DNA from: an uncultured Bacteroidales bacterium
GTDB lineage: Bacteria; Bacteroidota; Bacteroidia; Bacteroidales; Paludibacteraceae
DNA length: 25,152 nt
Assembly: GCA_937885465.1 (NCBI GenBank)
Contig: CAKZZM010000083.1
Location: 1-25,152 of the forward strand
Direction: 5' to 3'
Within the stretch, counting starts at the first letter, position 1. Each line of letters starts with the position of its first letter. Both the position numbers and the translations under genes were made by a program. Below are positions 7,906-15,500 of the stretch, in pieces. Under the pieces are notes generated by a model. The model was not told the DNA's origin. It saw only the letters and a list, made by a program, of their open reading frames with translations, and made no database searches.

Positions 7906-9747
7906 ATGGCTTACACTTTATCCCAATTAGAGCAGTTGTCGCAAGATGAACTTGGGCATATTGCATCTGAGTTAAAAATTAAGACGCGCTCTGCCGACAG
8001 ACGCAGTATTATCTATTCTATCCTTGACAAAGAGGCTGATCTTCACGCAGATGATGTTCAAGCCCAAGTCGATGCTCGTGAAGAGAAGACGGAGAAAAAA
8101 CGCCGCTCGCGCATCCAACCCAAAGTCGAACATGTGTCCCTATCCCGTGTTAAAAGGGGCAAGCAGGCACTGAGCGGAGAGGAAGAAGCAGAAGTGCTTG
8201 CCGAGCAGAAAAAGCAGCAAGAAGAGGAACAGGCACGACTCAGCGAACGCAAGCAACGCAAGAAGAAAACTGTTACCAATATAGCACCTGCCGCCCAACC
8301 GCTGTTCACCGAACAATCGCTGTTAGAAGCAGAAGAACAAATCAAGCAGGATATAAGCGACAGAGACGGACTGTTTGAACGCTTGTCGGAACAAGAGCCT
8401 GAGCAAGAGCCGATAACAAATATCACTCCCGATGCTGACAACGCCGTTGCCGCAGCAAAAGAAGCAGCGATGATGGCATTCTCCGAAGACAATAAATACA
8501 AAGAGGAGAAAGGTGCCAAAGATAAAAACAAAGAGGAGAAAGGCGCAAAAGATAAAAACAAGGAGGAGAAAGGTGCCAAAGATAAAAACAAAGAAGCAGG
8601 ACAGAAAAGAGAGTCTGCCGACTTCGACTTCGGCGATTCAATAACGGGCTACGGCACGCTCGAGGCAACCAACGACGGCTTCGGTTTCCTGCGCTCACCG
8701 GACTATAACTACATCACCTCGCCCGACGATATCTATGTATCACAACAGCAGATAAAGCAGTACGGACTAAAAACGGGCGACACTATCTATTGCTCGATAC
8801 GCCCCCCGAGAGAGGGCGACAAATTCTTCCCTATGAACAAGGTGCTTCGCGTCAACGGACTGACACCAGCCGAGGCACGCGACCGCGTTTCATTCGAGCA
8901 TCTCACCCCGCTCTTCCCTAATCAGAAATTCAAACTATGCACCGGCGTCAACGACCCGCTCAGTTGCCGCATCATCGACCTCTTCGCCCCAATAGGTAAA
9001 GGGCAACGAGGACTTATCGTGGCGCAACCGAAAACAGGTAAGACGGTGTTACTCAAGAATATCGCAAACGCTATTGCAGCCAATCACCCTGAGGTGTTTA
9101 TGATAGTGCTGCTTATTGACGAACGCCCCGAAGAGGTAACAGATATGCAACGCTCCGTCAAGGCAGAGGTTATCGCATCCACCTTCGATGAACCCGCTGA
9201 AAATCACGTCAAAGTGGCGAATATAGTGCATGAGAAAGCAAAACGCTTAGTAGAGTGTGGACACGATGTGGTTATTCTTCTCGACTCTATCACCCGTCTC
9301 GCCCGTGCATATAACACTGTCGCCCCCGCAAGCGGAAAAGTGCTGTCAGGTGGCGTAGAGGCATCAGCACTACATAGACCTAAACGCTTCTTCGGTGCCG
9401 CACGAAACATTGAAAACGGCGGTTCGCTCACTATCATCGCAACAGCACTCACCGAGACAGGCTCGAAAATGGACGACCTTATCTTCGAAGAGTTTAAAGG
9501 AACGGGAAATATGGAACTGCAATTAGACCGCCGTCTTTCCAACAAACGCATCTTCCCCGCCGTGGATATTATGGCATCGTCCACACGCCGCGACGACTTA
9601 CTGCTGCCGCCTGAAATCCTCAGCCGAATGATTGTTCTGCGCCGACATCTGAGCAATATGAACCCCATTGAGGCAATGGAATTCTTGAAAGAGAAAATGG
9701 AGAGGACGAAGAACAACGACGAATTCCTCGCCTCTATGAATTCATAA
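7906..9747 (+). CDS. rho: transcription termination factor Rho with large disordered insertion
   Basis: Rho is the hexameric RNA-dependent ATPase that terminates transcription. The 613-residue protein begins with a Rho N-terminal helical domain (about 1-45). A low-complexity region rich in Glu, Lys, Gln and Arg follows (about 46-233). The cold-shock-like RNA-binding domain starts near GYGTLEATNDGFGFLRS, and the RecA-like motor carries Walker A PKTGKT (375-380), LIDERPEEVTDM and LLDSITRLARAYN. E. coli Rho is 419 residues, so about 190 extra residues lie between the helical domain and the RNA-binding domain. Three perfect KEEKGAKDKN decapeptides (199-228) end the insertion. Such insertions are known in Bacteroidota, where the Rho disordered region has been linked to condensate formation. 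The gene has its own promoter and structured leader, and thiL follows after 4 nt, so the two are very likely one operon. Confidence 0.97.
   Translation: MAYTLSQLEQLSQDELGHIASELKIKTRSADRRSIIYSILDKEADLHADDVQAQVDAREEKTEKKRRSRIQPKVEHVSLSRVKRGKQALSGEEEAEVLAEQKKQQEEEQARLSERKQRKKKTVTNIAPAAQPLFTEQSLLEAEEQIKQDISDRDGLFERLSEQEPEQEPITNITPDADNAVAAAKEAAMMAFSEDNKYKEEKGAKDKNKEEKGAKDKNKEEKGAKDKNKEAGQKRESADFDFGDSITGYGTLEATNDGFGFLRSPDYNYITSPDDIYVSQQQIKQYGLKTGDTIYCSIRPPREGDKFFPMNKVLRVNGLTPAEARDRVSFEHLTPLFPNQKFKLCTGVNDPLSCRIIDLFAPIGKGQRGLIVAQPKTGKTVLLKNIANAIAANHPEVFMIVLLIDERPEEVTDMQRSVKAEVIASTFDEPAENHVKVANIVHEKAKRLVECGHDVVILLDSITRLARAYNTVAPASGKVLSGGVEASALHRPKRFFGAARNIENGGSLTIIATALTETGSKMDDLIFEEFKGTGNMELQLDRRLSNKRIFPAVDIMASSTRRDDLLLPPEILSRMIVLRRHLSNMNPIEAMEFLKEKMERTKNNDEFLASMNS
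8500..8589 (+). repeat. 30-bp tandem repeat, three copies, inside rho
   Basis: Units at 8500-8529, 8530-8559 and 8560-8589 differ only by a few synonymous changes and encode KEEKGAKDKN three times. The 30-bp period keeps the frame, so copy number can change without breaking Rho. The repeat lies in the disordered insertion just before the RNA-binding domain. Confidence 0.95.
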
Positions 9748-9751
9748 TATT

Positions 9752-10783
9752 ATGGCAAGAACAGACATCAGCACACTCGGCGAATTCGGTCTTATTGACC
9801 ACTTCACCAAAGCTATACACCCCCAAAACGCATCCACTAAATTAGGCATAGGCGATGATGCCGCTGCAATAGACCACAAGTCATACCGCACACTCGCCAC
9901 AACCGATATCCTCTTGGAAGGAGTGCACTTCAACCTCGAATATGTGCCGCTCAAACACCTCGGATACAAGGCTGCCGTCGTCAATATCTCCGATATATAC
10001 GCCATGAACGGCAGACCTACTTCCTTGCTCGTGGCATTAGGTATATCCAAACGATTTTCAGTAGAGGACATTGACGAGTTATACAGCGGTATCAGACTCG
10101 CATGCTCTGAATACGGCGTTGATATAGTCGGCGGAGACACCACTTCATCAATGACGGGACTGACGATTTCTATCACCTGCCTCGGTGAAGTCAAACAAGA
10201 GAATTTAGTAACCCGCAGCGGTGCCAAACCCAACGATATCATCTGCTGCACAGGTAACCTCGGTGCTGCCTATATGGGATTGCAACTGCTGGAGAGAGAG
10301 CGCATAGCGGCATATAATAATCCCGACTTGGCACAAAAAGCCTTCGAGGGAAAAGAGTATATCCTCGAACGACAACTCAAACCCGAAGCACGAAAAGATA
10401 TTATCGAGGCTCTCAAAACTGCCGGTATCAAACCCACATCGATGATTGATATCAGCGACGGACTGAGTAGTGAATTGCTGCACCTGTGCAAAGCATCAGG
10501 CACCGGTTGCTCAGTCTTTGCCGACAAACTACCCATCGACTACGAAACGGCAGCAATGGCAGAGGAAATGAATATGGATATAGTAACCTGCGTGCTCAAC
10601 GGAGGCGAGGACTACGAACTGCTATTCACTATTGCACAACAAGATTACGATAAGATTCTGCCTATGCAAGATGTATCGCTCATCGGATATATGCAGAAGG
10701 CAGAACAAGGCTGCAACCTCATAACACGAAGCGGCGCGGAAATTGCCCTCAAAGCACAAGGTTTCAATGCCTTCGAAAATTAA
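9752..10783 (+). CDS. thiL: thiamine-monophosphate kinase
   Basis: ThiL phosphorylates thiamine monophosphate with ATP to give thiamine diphosphate, the active cofactor. The 343-residue protein shows the PurM-like family motifs in order: GIGDDAA (Asp35-Asp36, metal and ATP binding), TTDILLEGVHF, VNISDIYAMNGRP, GGDTTSS (Asp129) and DISDGLSSEL. The length is normal and no key residue is missing. It starts 4 nt after the rho stop, so it should be transcribed, and possibly translated, with rho. No other thiamine gene and no recognisable TPP riboswitch lies in the window, so its expression here seems tied to rho rather than to thiamine status (inference). Confidence 0.95.
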   Translation: MARTDISTLGEFGLIDHFTKAIHPQNASTKLGIGDDAAAIDHKSYRTLATTDILLEGVHFNLEYVPLKHLGYKAAVVNISDIYAMNGRPTSLLVALGISKRFSVEDIDELYSGIRLACSEYGVDIVGGDTTSSMTGLTISITCLGEVKQENLVTRSGAKPNDIICCTGNLGAAYMGLQLLERERIAAYNNPDLAQKAFEGKEYILERQLKPEARKDIIEALKTAGIKPTSMIDISDGLSSELLHLCKASGTGCSVFADKLPIDYETAAMAEEMNMDIVTCVLNGGEDYELLFTIAQQDYDKILPMQDVSLIGYMQKAEQGCNLITRSGAEIALKAQGFNAFEN

Positions 10784-10832
10784 TAATCTTGCCCGTAATG
10801 CGGCTGCCCTGTTACCGCATATTTAAACGACC

Positions 10833-11261
10833 GTGAAAATCCTTAATAACGACATATTTTTCCCACAAGTCAAGAGTCTCATCTCCGAGGGAAAAGAGGT
10901 AGAGATAACCCCTACGGGAAATAGTATGTTGCCCTTTATTAGGGGAGGAGAGGACAGCGTTGTGCTATCAGCACCCGACGAACTCAACACCGGTGACATA
11001 CTACTCGCCTTACTTCCTCGGCAGCAACAGTATGTTCTTCATCGCCTCATTAAAAAAGACGGACACAACCTTACTCTCCGAGGCGACGGAAATATAGTAG
11101 GCGAGGAATACTGCACTGAAAGCGACATAATCGCAAAAGTAATAGCAATAAAACGCCCAAACGGGCAGAAGAAACACCTCAGCAAAGCACGACTGTGGCA
11201 ACGACTCTACCCCTTTCGGCGATATCTGCTGAAAATATACAGAAAAGTGATAAGTAACTAA
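10833..11261 (+). CDS. S24/S26-family serine peptidase (signal-peptidase-like)
   Basis: This 142-residue protein has the signal-peptidase/LexA-like core. GNSMLP carries the probable nucleophile Ser31, TGDILLALLP is a conserved beta segment, YVLHRLIKKDG holds His70 where the SipW/ER-type enzymes have their catalytic histidine, and LRGDGN matches the conserved glycine-aspartate turn. It therefore looks like a Ser-His rather than Ser-Lys protease. No N-terminal membrane anchor is visible; the C-terminus is basic and aromatic (LWQRLYPFRRYLLKIYRK) and could sit on the membrane. The start is GTG at 10833, as no upstream ATG fits. It precedes a PqqD-fold gene and a PF14907-type nucleotidyltransferase, suggesting it processes a peptide or exported protein (inference). 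Alternative: a LexA-type self-cleaving protein, but no DNA-binding domain is present. Confidence 0.8.
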   Translation: MKILNNDIFFPQVKSLISEGKEVEITPTGNSMLPFIRGGEDSVVLSAPDELNTGDILLALLPRQQQYVLHRLIKKDGHNLTLRGDGNIVGEEYCTESDIIAKVIAIKRPNGQKKHLSKARLWQRLYPFRRYLLKIYRKVISN

Positions 11262-11279
11262 ACATTCCCGCTTATTTCG

Positions 11280-11299
11280 CCAAAAATTTTAATTTTTGG
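11280..11299. other. 20-bp palindrome after the peptidase gene
   Basis: CCAAAAATT, two T residues, then AATTTTTGG form a perfect 9-bp inverted repeat 18 nt after the peptidase stop. No T-run follows, so an intrinsic terminator is only possible. It directly abuts the TAATTGTGGG repeat. Confidence 0.45.
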
Positions 11300-11300
11300 A

Positions 11301-11347
11301 TAATTGTGGGTAATTGTATAATTGTGGGTAATTGTGGGTAATTGTTG
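11301..11347. repeat. TAATTGTGGG short tandem repeat upstream of pqqD-like gene
   Basis: Five units of about 10 bp begin at 11301, 11311, 11319, 11329 and 11339. Three are exact TAATTGTGGG and two are shortened or changed. This fills much of the 159-nt gap between the peptidase and the PqqD-fold gene, with no open frame in it. Confidence 0.8.
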
Positions 11348-11358
11348 ACCAAAAAACA

Positions 11359-11377
11359 AAAAAAACGAAGTTTTTTT
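11359..11377. other. A/T hairpin in the peptidase-pqqD gap
   Basis: Eight bases AAAAAAAC (11359-11366) can pair with GTTTTTTT (11370-11377) across a GAA loop. It resembles a weak terminator but the stem is nearly all A:T. It might act with the palindrome at 11280 to separate the peptidase from the next gene. Confidence 0.3.
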
Positions 11378-11420
11378 CGCCAAATTCTTCTAATTCGCCG
11401 ACAAAGAAAAATAATAAGTT

Positions 11421-11687
11421 ATGAAACTAAAACACGGATTTACTCTCAGACCGTTAGGACCTGACTTTATCTTAATTGCCGAAGGTGCAGAGGTCATCAA
11501 TTTCAATAAGATGCTAACCATGAACGAATCAGCGGCATACCTCTACAGAAACCTCACCGACAAGGACTTCGATGCAGAAGCAATGGCTGATCTGCTCTGC
11601 GCCGAATACGATGTTACTCATGAGCAGGCACTCAGCGATGCCACGACTCTGATACACAAATGGCAGGATGCAGGTATTACTGAGTAG
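11421..11687 (+). CDS. PqqD-family protein (RiPP recognition element fold)
   Basis: This 88-residue protein matches the PqqD pattern. An N-terminal beta hairpin (MKLKHGFTLRPLGPDFILIAEG) is followed by a conserved nucleotide-like loop (INFNKMLTMNESAAYLYRNL) and then helices with LLCAEYDVTHEQALSDATTLIHKW. PqqD-fold domains bind leader peptides and hand them to modifying enzymes in ribosomally made peptide pathways. No radical SAM, cyclase or YcaO partner lies here, and no short precursor gene is evident in the flanking gaps. Neighbours are a signal-peptidase-like protease upstream and a nucleotidyltransferase 33 nt downstream. Such standalone PqqD proteins are common in Bacteroidota and their ligands are mostly unknown. 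Fold call is good; function is open. Confidence 0.82.
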   Translation: MKLKHGFTLRPLGPDFILIAEGAEVINFNKMLTMNESAAYLYRNLTDKDFDAEAMADLLCAEYDVTHEQALSDATTLIHKWQDAGITE

Positions 11688-11692
11688 AACGA

Positions 11693-11710
11693 GTACGGAA
11701 AGAACGGAAA
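11693..11710 (-). repeat. inverted copies of the 9-bp TTTCCGTAC repeat
   Basis: GTACGGAAA (11693-11701) and GAACGGAAA (11702-11710) are the reverse complements of TTTCCGTAC and TTTCCGTTC, the unit seen at 21622-21666. They lie 5 nt after the pqqD-like stop codon and just before the nucleotidyltransferase start. Confidence 0.65.
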
Positions 11711-11720
11711 AGACGATAGG

Positions 11721-12794
11721 ATGGACTACACCTCATCATATTTTGCTATTATTCGCCAAACGCTCTTTAATTCGCGTGAAAACGACCTTTCAAGCGACTA
11801 TAAGCAGATTATGCAGATTGCCGCCAAACAATCAACCGTGGCACTGCACGCCGGAGCACTACTGAACAACGAACAAGTGGATCCCAATCTGCGAAAATGG
11901 TTGCAAGCGCAGTATGCCTATAATATTCAAGCACAAATGACGCGAGGCAAATGGATGATGAATATCGTTAAAATCCTGCAAGATAACAATATTCCCGTCG
12001 TACTGATGAAAGGCTACTCACTCGCCGTCCTTTATGGTAACCCCGACCTTAGAGAACAAGGAGATGTGGACCTGTATGTAGGCAAAGAACGCTACCACGA
12101 GGCTTGCGAATTGCTGAGAAACGCCTACCCAAACTCCTTTTGGCAGTCAGAGGAAGAAGGCAGTAAGCACTTTATCTTCATCCCGAAAGAGGACATGAGT
12201 CTGATAGTGGAGTTACACCACCAAACAGCAGAATTTACAGCGGAAAAAGATACCCTTTACTGGCTCAGCCTTGAGGCAGAAGGTATGACAAAAAATTTAG
12301 GCACAATAGCCGGTACTTCCCTACGCACGCCTGAGCCGGCATTCAACGCCATATATATCTTCGTGCACCTGTGGCACCACTTCATCTCCACCGGTTGCAG
12401 TTGGCGGCAACTGACCGATTGGGCTCTGACACTGCGAGAATCAAAAGACTATATCGACCCGCAAAAGTTACGCCGACAACTCACCGCACTGCATCTTCTC
12501 AAACCATGGCAAGCACTCGGATACTTAGTCTGCAAGCGACTGCAACTGCCTGAAGATACAATGCCGCTCTACACCGACAAATACCGACACCTTGCGAAAA
12601 AATTAGACACCCTCATTTTGCGCGACGGACACGGAGGCAGAAAACAACATTATTTCCACTTAATGAAGCGCCCCGCCAATCGCATTATGCAGATAATAAG
12701 AGTATTAGGGCAAATAGCAGAAAACTTCGCTTTCCTCTTTCCGCTATTCCCCTCTATCGCAATAAGAGAATCAATTCATAAACTATGGAAATAG
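11721..12794 (+). CDS. nucleotidyltransferase family protein (PF14907-type)
   Basis: The 357-residue protein has the signature of the uncharacterised nucleotidyltransferase family PF14907. The segment VVLMKGYSLAVLYGNPDLRE is followed by QGDVDLYV, with metal-binding acidic residues Asp115 and Asp117. A helical domain follows, with the family-typical HLWHHFISTGCSWRQLTDW region. Members occur beside PqqD-fold proteins in peptide-modification loci, including some lasso-peptide clusters, as well as in polysaccharide loci; the acceptor substrate is usually unknown. Here it sits 33 nt after the PqqD-like gene and overlaps the M20 peptidase by 10 nt, consistent with one operon. Catalytic residues look intact. 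I infer transfer of a nucleotide or phospho-group to a peptide or sugar, but nothing in the sequence fixes the substrate. Confidence 0.8.
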   Translation: MDYTSSYFAIIRQTLFNSRENDLSSDYKQIMQIAAKQSTVALHAGALLNNEQVDPNLRKWLQAQYAYNIQAQMTRGKWMMNIVKILQDNNIPVVLMKGYSLAVLYGNPDLREQGDVDLYVGKERYHEACELLRNAYPNSFWQSEEEGSKHFIFIPKEDMSLIVELHHQTAEFTAEKDTLYWLSLEAEGMTKNLGTIAGTSLRTPEPAFNAIYIFVHLWHHFISTGCSWRQLTDWALTLRESKDYIDPQKLRRQLTALHLLKPWQALGYLVCKRLQLPEDTMPLYTDKYRHLAKKLDTLILRDGHGGRKQHYFHLMKRPANRIMQIIRVLGQIAENFAFLFPLFPSIAIRESIHKLWK

Positions 12795-14149
12795 AGCAAT
12801 ATTTAGAACAAGAGATGCCTCGTATCATTGACGAATGGTCGTCTCTTTTGCGTATCCCCTCAATATCGTGCGAAGCAAGCCATAAAAGCGATATGTACGC
12901 CTGCGCGGAAAGGTGGCGCGAACTTCTGCTCAAAGCAGGAATGCAGAAAGCAGATGTTATGCCCACAACGGGTAATCCTATCGTCTATGCCGAATATATG
13001 ACCGACACCTGCGCTCCGACAGTGCTCGTCTATGGGCACTACGATGTTATGCCCGTCGAACCGTTAGAGCAATGGCGCAGCAACCCGTTCGAGCCAATAG
13101 TGAAAGACGCAAAACTATACGCACGAGGTGCAGACGACGATAAAGGTCAGAGTTTCATACAATACGCAGCATTCGAGTATCTTCGCAAACATAATCGGCT
13201 CAAATGCAATGTTAAGTTTATTCTTGAAGGAGAAGAAGAGATAGGCTCGCCTGCCCTCACGCCCTTTATGCTCGAACATAAAGAACTGCTTAAATGCGAT
13301 ATTATCCTCGTGTCCGACACCTCAATGATTAGTCGCGACATCCCTTCTATCACCACAGGTCTGCGCGGTCTCGCTTATTGGCAGATTGAGGTAACAGGTC
13401 CGAATCGCGACCTTCATTCCGGACATTTCGGAGGGGCAGTCGCCAATCCGATTAATGTGCTATGCAAGATGCTGGCTACCATAACCGACGAACACGGTAA
13501 GATAACTATCCCGCACTTCTACGACGATGTTCTGCCGCTATCCGCAGAAGAAAAAGAGATGATTCAGTCAATCCCGTTCTCGGAAGAGCAATATAAATCA
13601 GCCATAGGTATCGATGCCGTTGCAGGTGAAGAAGGTTATTCGACCTTAGAGCGCAACTCTTGCCGACCTTCGTTCGACATCTGCGGCATTTGGGGTGGAT
13701 ACACCGGTGAAGGCAGCAAAACGGTTATACCGAGCAAGGCATACGCCAAAGTAAGTTGCCGACTCGTGCCTAATCAAGACCACCACACTATATCTGAGCA
13801 GTTCGCAGAGTATATCCGAACAATCGCACCACAATCAGTCAAGGTAAAGGTGACACCGATGCACGGCGGAGCAGGATATGTGTGCCCCATCGACTTGCCC
13901 GCCTATCAAGCAGCGGCTGAGGCATTCGAAAAGGCGTTCGGAAAGAAACCGGTGGCGGCGAGAAGAGGCGGCAGTATCCCCATCATTGCCGACTTTGAGC
14001 AGATACTGGAAAAGAAAACCATACTTATGGGCTTCGGCTTAGAGGAGAACGCTATCCACTCGCCCAACGAGTCAATGGACCTCAATATATTCCGCCAAGG
14101 TATAATAGCAGTTACTGAATTCTATAACCGACTCCCCAATCGACTATAA
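12785..14149 (+). CDS. M20 family metallo-dipeptidase
   Basis: This is a 454-residue dinuclear zinc peptidase of the M20 family, of the carnosinase-like dipeptidase type. Visible ligand and catalytic motifs are YGHYDVMP (His85, Asp87), RGADDDKGQ (Asp117 region), EGEEEIGS (Glu150-152 region), SDTSM, and NRDLHSGHFGG in the lid domain. A C-terminal histidine lies in ENAIHSPNESM. There is no signal peptide, so it is probably cytoplasmic and completes peptide breakdown. The start ATG lies inside the end of the nucleotidyltransferase gene (10-nt overlap, different frame), which suggests translational coupling. It is the last gene before a strong hairpin at 14189-14247. Family call is secure; whether it serves the upstream peptide-related genes is only inference. 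Confidence 0.93.
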   Translation: MEIEQYLEQEMPRIIDEWSSLLRIPSISCEASHKSDMYACAERWRELLLKAGMQKADVMPTTGNPIVYAEYMTDTCAPTVLVYGHYDVMPVEPLEQWRSNPFEPIVKDAKLYARGADDDKGQSFIQYAAFEYLRKHNRLKCNVKFILEGEEEIGSPALTPFMLEHKELLKCDIILVSDTSMISRDIPSITTGLRGLAYWQIEVTGPNRDLHSGHFGGAVANPINVLCKMLATITDEHGKITIPHFYDDVLPLSAEEKEMIQSIPFSEEQYKSAIGIDAVAGEEGYSTLERNSCRPSFDICGIWGGYTGEGSKTVIPSKAYAKVSCRLVPNQDHHTISEQFAEYIRTIAPQSVKVKVTPMHGGAGYVCPIDLPAYQAAAEAFEKAFGKKPVAARRGGSIPIIADFEQILEKKTILMGFGLEENAIHSPNESMDLNIFRQGIIAVTEFYNRLPNRL

Positions 14150-14188
14150 GCACTCGACATAGCAAGGATACTGAGCAAAGAGCAAAAA

Positions 14189-14247
14189 TCGGAAGGAAGG
14201 AACACACCAAGGTGCTATCGTCACCGGTGTGTTCCTTTCTAATCCGA
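14189..14247 (+). terminator. long stable hairpin closing the dipeptidase operon
   Basis: The 20-nt arm 14189-14208 pairs with 14226-14247 through AAGGAACACACC / GGTGTGTTCCTT plus an outer TCGGA / TCCGA, with one G-T pair and a two-base AA bulge. The loop holds a further GGTG/CACC. It lies 39 nt after the dipeptidase stop and before the rnf promoter, where a terminator is expected. However, the following bases are A-rich rather than T-rich, so it may instead be a 3' stabilising hairpin. Confidence 0.5.
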
Positions 14248-14271
14248 TGGTCAAAAAAAATTAATTATTTT

Positions 14272-14303
14272 CTTGCTTGTATCGTAAAAAAGTTGTAATT
14301 TTG
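14272..14303 (+). promoter_or_regulatory. Bacteroidota-type promoter for rnfDGEA
   Basis: CTTG at 14272-14275, exactly 20 nt, then TAATTTTG at 14296-14303 fully match the -33 and TAnnTTTG -7 elements. The expected transcript begins near 14310 and has a leader of nearly 120 nt before rnfD. This shows rnfD is the first gene of its transcript here. Confidence 0.75.
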
Positions 14304-14328
14304 TAGTAATTATGTGTTAGTGGGCTTG

Positions 14329-14389
14329 TTATGTGCGAAAATCGGGACATTTCCTCTCCTGTGGAGATTTCTTTTCGCCTGCGACATAA
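14329..14389 (+). promoter_or_regulatory. folded leader upstream of rnfD
   Basis: TTATGTGCGAAAA (14329-14341) pairs with TTTTCGC (14372-14378) and ACATAA (14384-14389), leaving a five-base CTGCG bulge. Inside lies a small hairpin, TCTCC, loop TGT, GGAGA (14355-14367). It falls within the predicted untranslated leader, 38 nt before the rnfD start. I recognise no known riboswitch class. Confidence 0.5.
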
Positions 14390-14427
14390 AAACGACAATA
14401 TTCCGAATTAAATAATAAATTCACAAT

Positions 14428-15417
14428 ATGGACAAACTCATTGTATCGGCGGCGCCGCATGTGCATTCTTCTGACAGTGTGCGTCGTAACATGTTGAATG
14501 TGATTATTGCCCTTATACCGGCATTTGTAGTATCAGTTGCCGCATTTGGTTGGGGGGCACTTATTGTTAGCACGGTATCAATAGTATCGTGCGTTTTATT
14601 TGAATGGCTCATTGCCAAATTTATTCTCAAACAACAACCTACTTTGGGCGATTGCTCAGCAATCGTGACGGGTCTGCTACTTGCCTTTAATCTCCCGAGC
14701 AACCTCCCTGTTTGGATGGTTATCATCGGTGCGTTAGTTGCTATCGGCGTAGGTAAAATGACGTTCGGCGGTTTGGGTCAGAACCCGTTTAATCCCGCGT
14801 TGATAGGTCGCGTTTTCCTGCTTATCTCTTTCCCCGTGCAGATGACCACCTGGCCGCGCCCGTTAGGCTTCGCTTCGGCTATGCCTTTCGTTGACGCAGA
14901 GACGGGTGCCACCCCGCTGGCCATAATGAAAAACGCCCTCAAAGCGGGTGACGCATCATTGCTCAATGACCTGCCAAACCTTTGGCACCTCGCTGTAGGC
15001 TACCTCGGCGGCTCATTCGGCGAAATAAGTGCTATCGCACTGCTCATCGGCGGTATTTATCTGCTCTGCACAAAGACTATCACCTGGCACATCCCCGTAA
15101 GCATCCTTTGCACCGTGGCAGCTTTCTCCGCTATCCTGTGGCTCTTTATACCGGGGGCTGCAGCACCACAATACCACCTGCTGACAGGCGGTCTGATACT
15201 CGGAGCAATATATATGGCTACCGACTATGTTTCCTCACCTATGACACCGTTAGGACAGATTATTTACGGCATCGGCATCGGCATCATCGTAGTGGTAATA
15301 CGTACATGGGGAGCGTATCCCGAAGGTATGTCCTTCGCCATACTTATTATGAATGCATGCACCCCGTTGCTGAATATGTATATCCGCCCGAAACGATTCG
15401 GAGAAAAGAAGAAATAA
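14428..15417 (+). CDS. rnfD: Rnf complex subunit RnfD
   Basis: RnfD is a membrane flavoprotein of the Rnf complex, which couples electron flow between ferredoxin and NAD to ion transport across the cytoplasmic membrane. The 329-residue protein opens with SAAPHVHSSDSVRRNMLNVI, typical of RnfD/NqrB, and has multiple membrane helices. The covalent FMN site reads ETGATPLA with Thr162 as the expected attachment residue. GKMTFGGLGQNPFNPALIGR is also a family signature. It has its own promoter and leader. Unusually it is the first gene: rnfB and rnfC, which precede rnfD in the usual Bacteroidota rnfBCDGEA order, are not adjacent. rnfG follows after 83 nt. Confidence 0.95.
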   Translation: MDKLIVSAAPHVHSSDSVRRNMLNVIIALIPAFVVSVAAFGWGALIVSTVSIVSCVLFEWLIAKFILKQQPTLGDCSAIVTGLLLAFNLPSNLPVWMVIIGALVAIGVGKMTFGGLGQNPFNPALIGRVFLLISFPVQMTTWPRPLGFASAMPFVDAETGATPLAIMKNALKAGDASLLNDLPNLWHLAVGYLGGSFGEISAIALLIGGIYLLCTKTITWHIPVSILCTVAAFSAILWLFIPGAAAPQYHLLTGGLILGAIYMATDYVSSPMTPLGQIIYGIGIGIIVVVIRTWGAYPEGMSFAILIMNACTPLLNMYIRPKRFGEKKK

Positions 15418-15500
15418 CTTGTCTTAACTTCTCGGTGATAAGAAAAATATATAACGATTACAACGGATTTTAAAGACAATATAATTCCAAAATAAACATC

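Noticed and set aside
8058..8591. 177-residue minus-strand frame rich in Ser, Leu and Phe
   Set aside because: It is the shadow of the Glu/Lys-rich Rho insertion and mirrors its 30-bp repeat.
10798..10820. ATGCGG/CCGCAT hairpin between thiL and the peptidase gene as a terminator
   Set aside because: Only six pairs with an 11-nt loop and no T-run; too weak to call.
9752..10832. TPP riboswitch or thiamine operon around thiL
   Set aside because: thiL starts 4 nt after rho and no thi-box-like sequence or other thiamine gene was seen.
10833..14149. Lasso-peptide or PQQ biosynthesis cluster
   Set aside because: No asparagine-synthetase-like cyclase, transglutaminase-like protease, PqqA, PqqC or PqqE is present, and the gaps hold no precursor-like frame.
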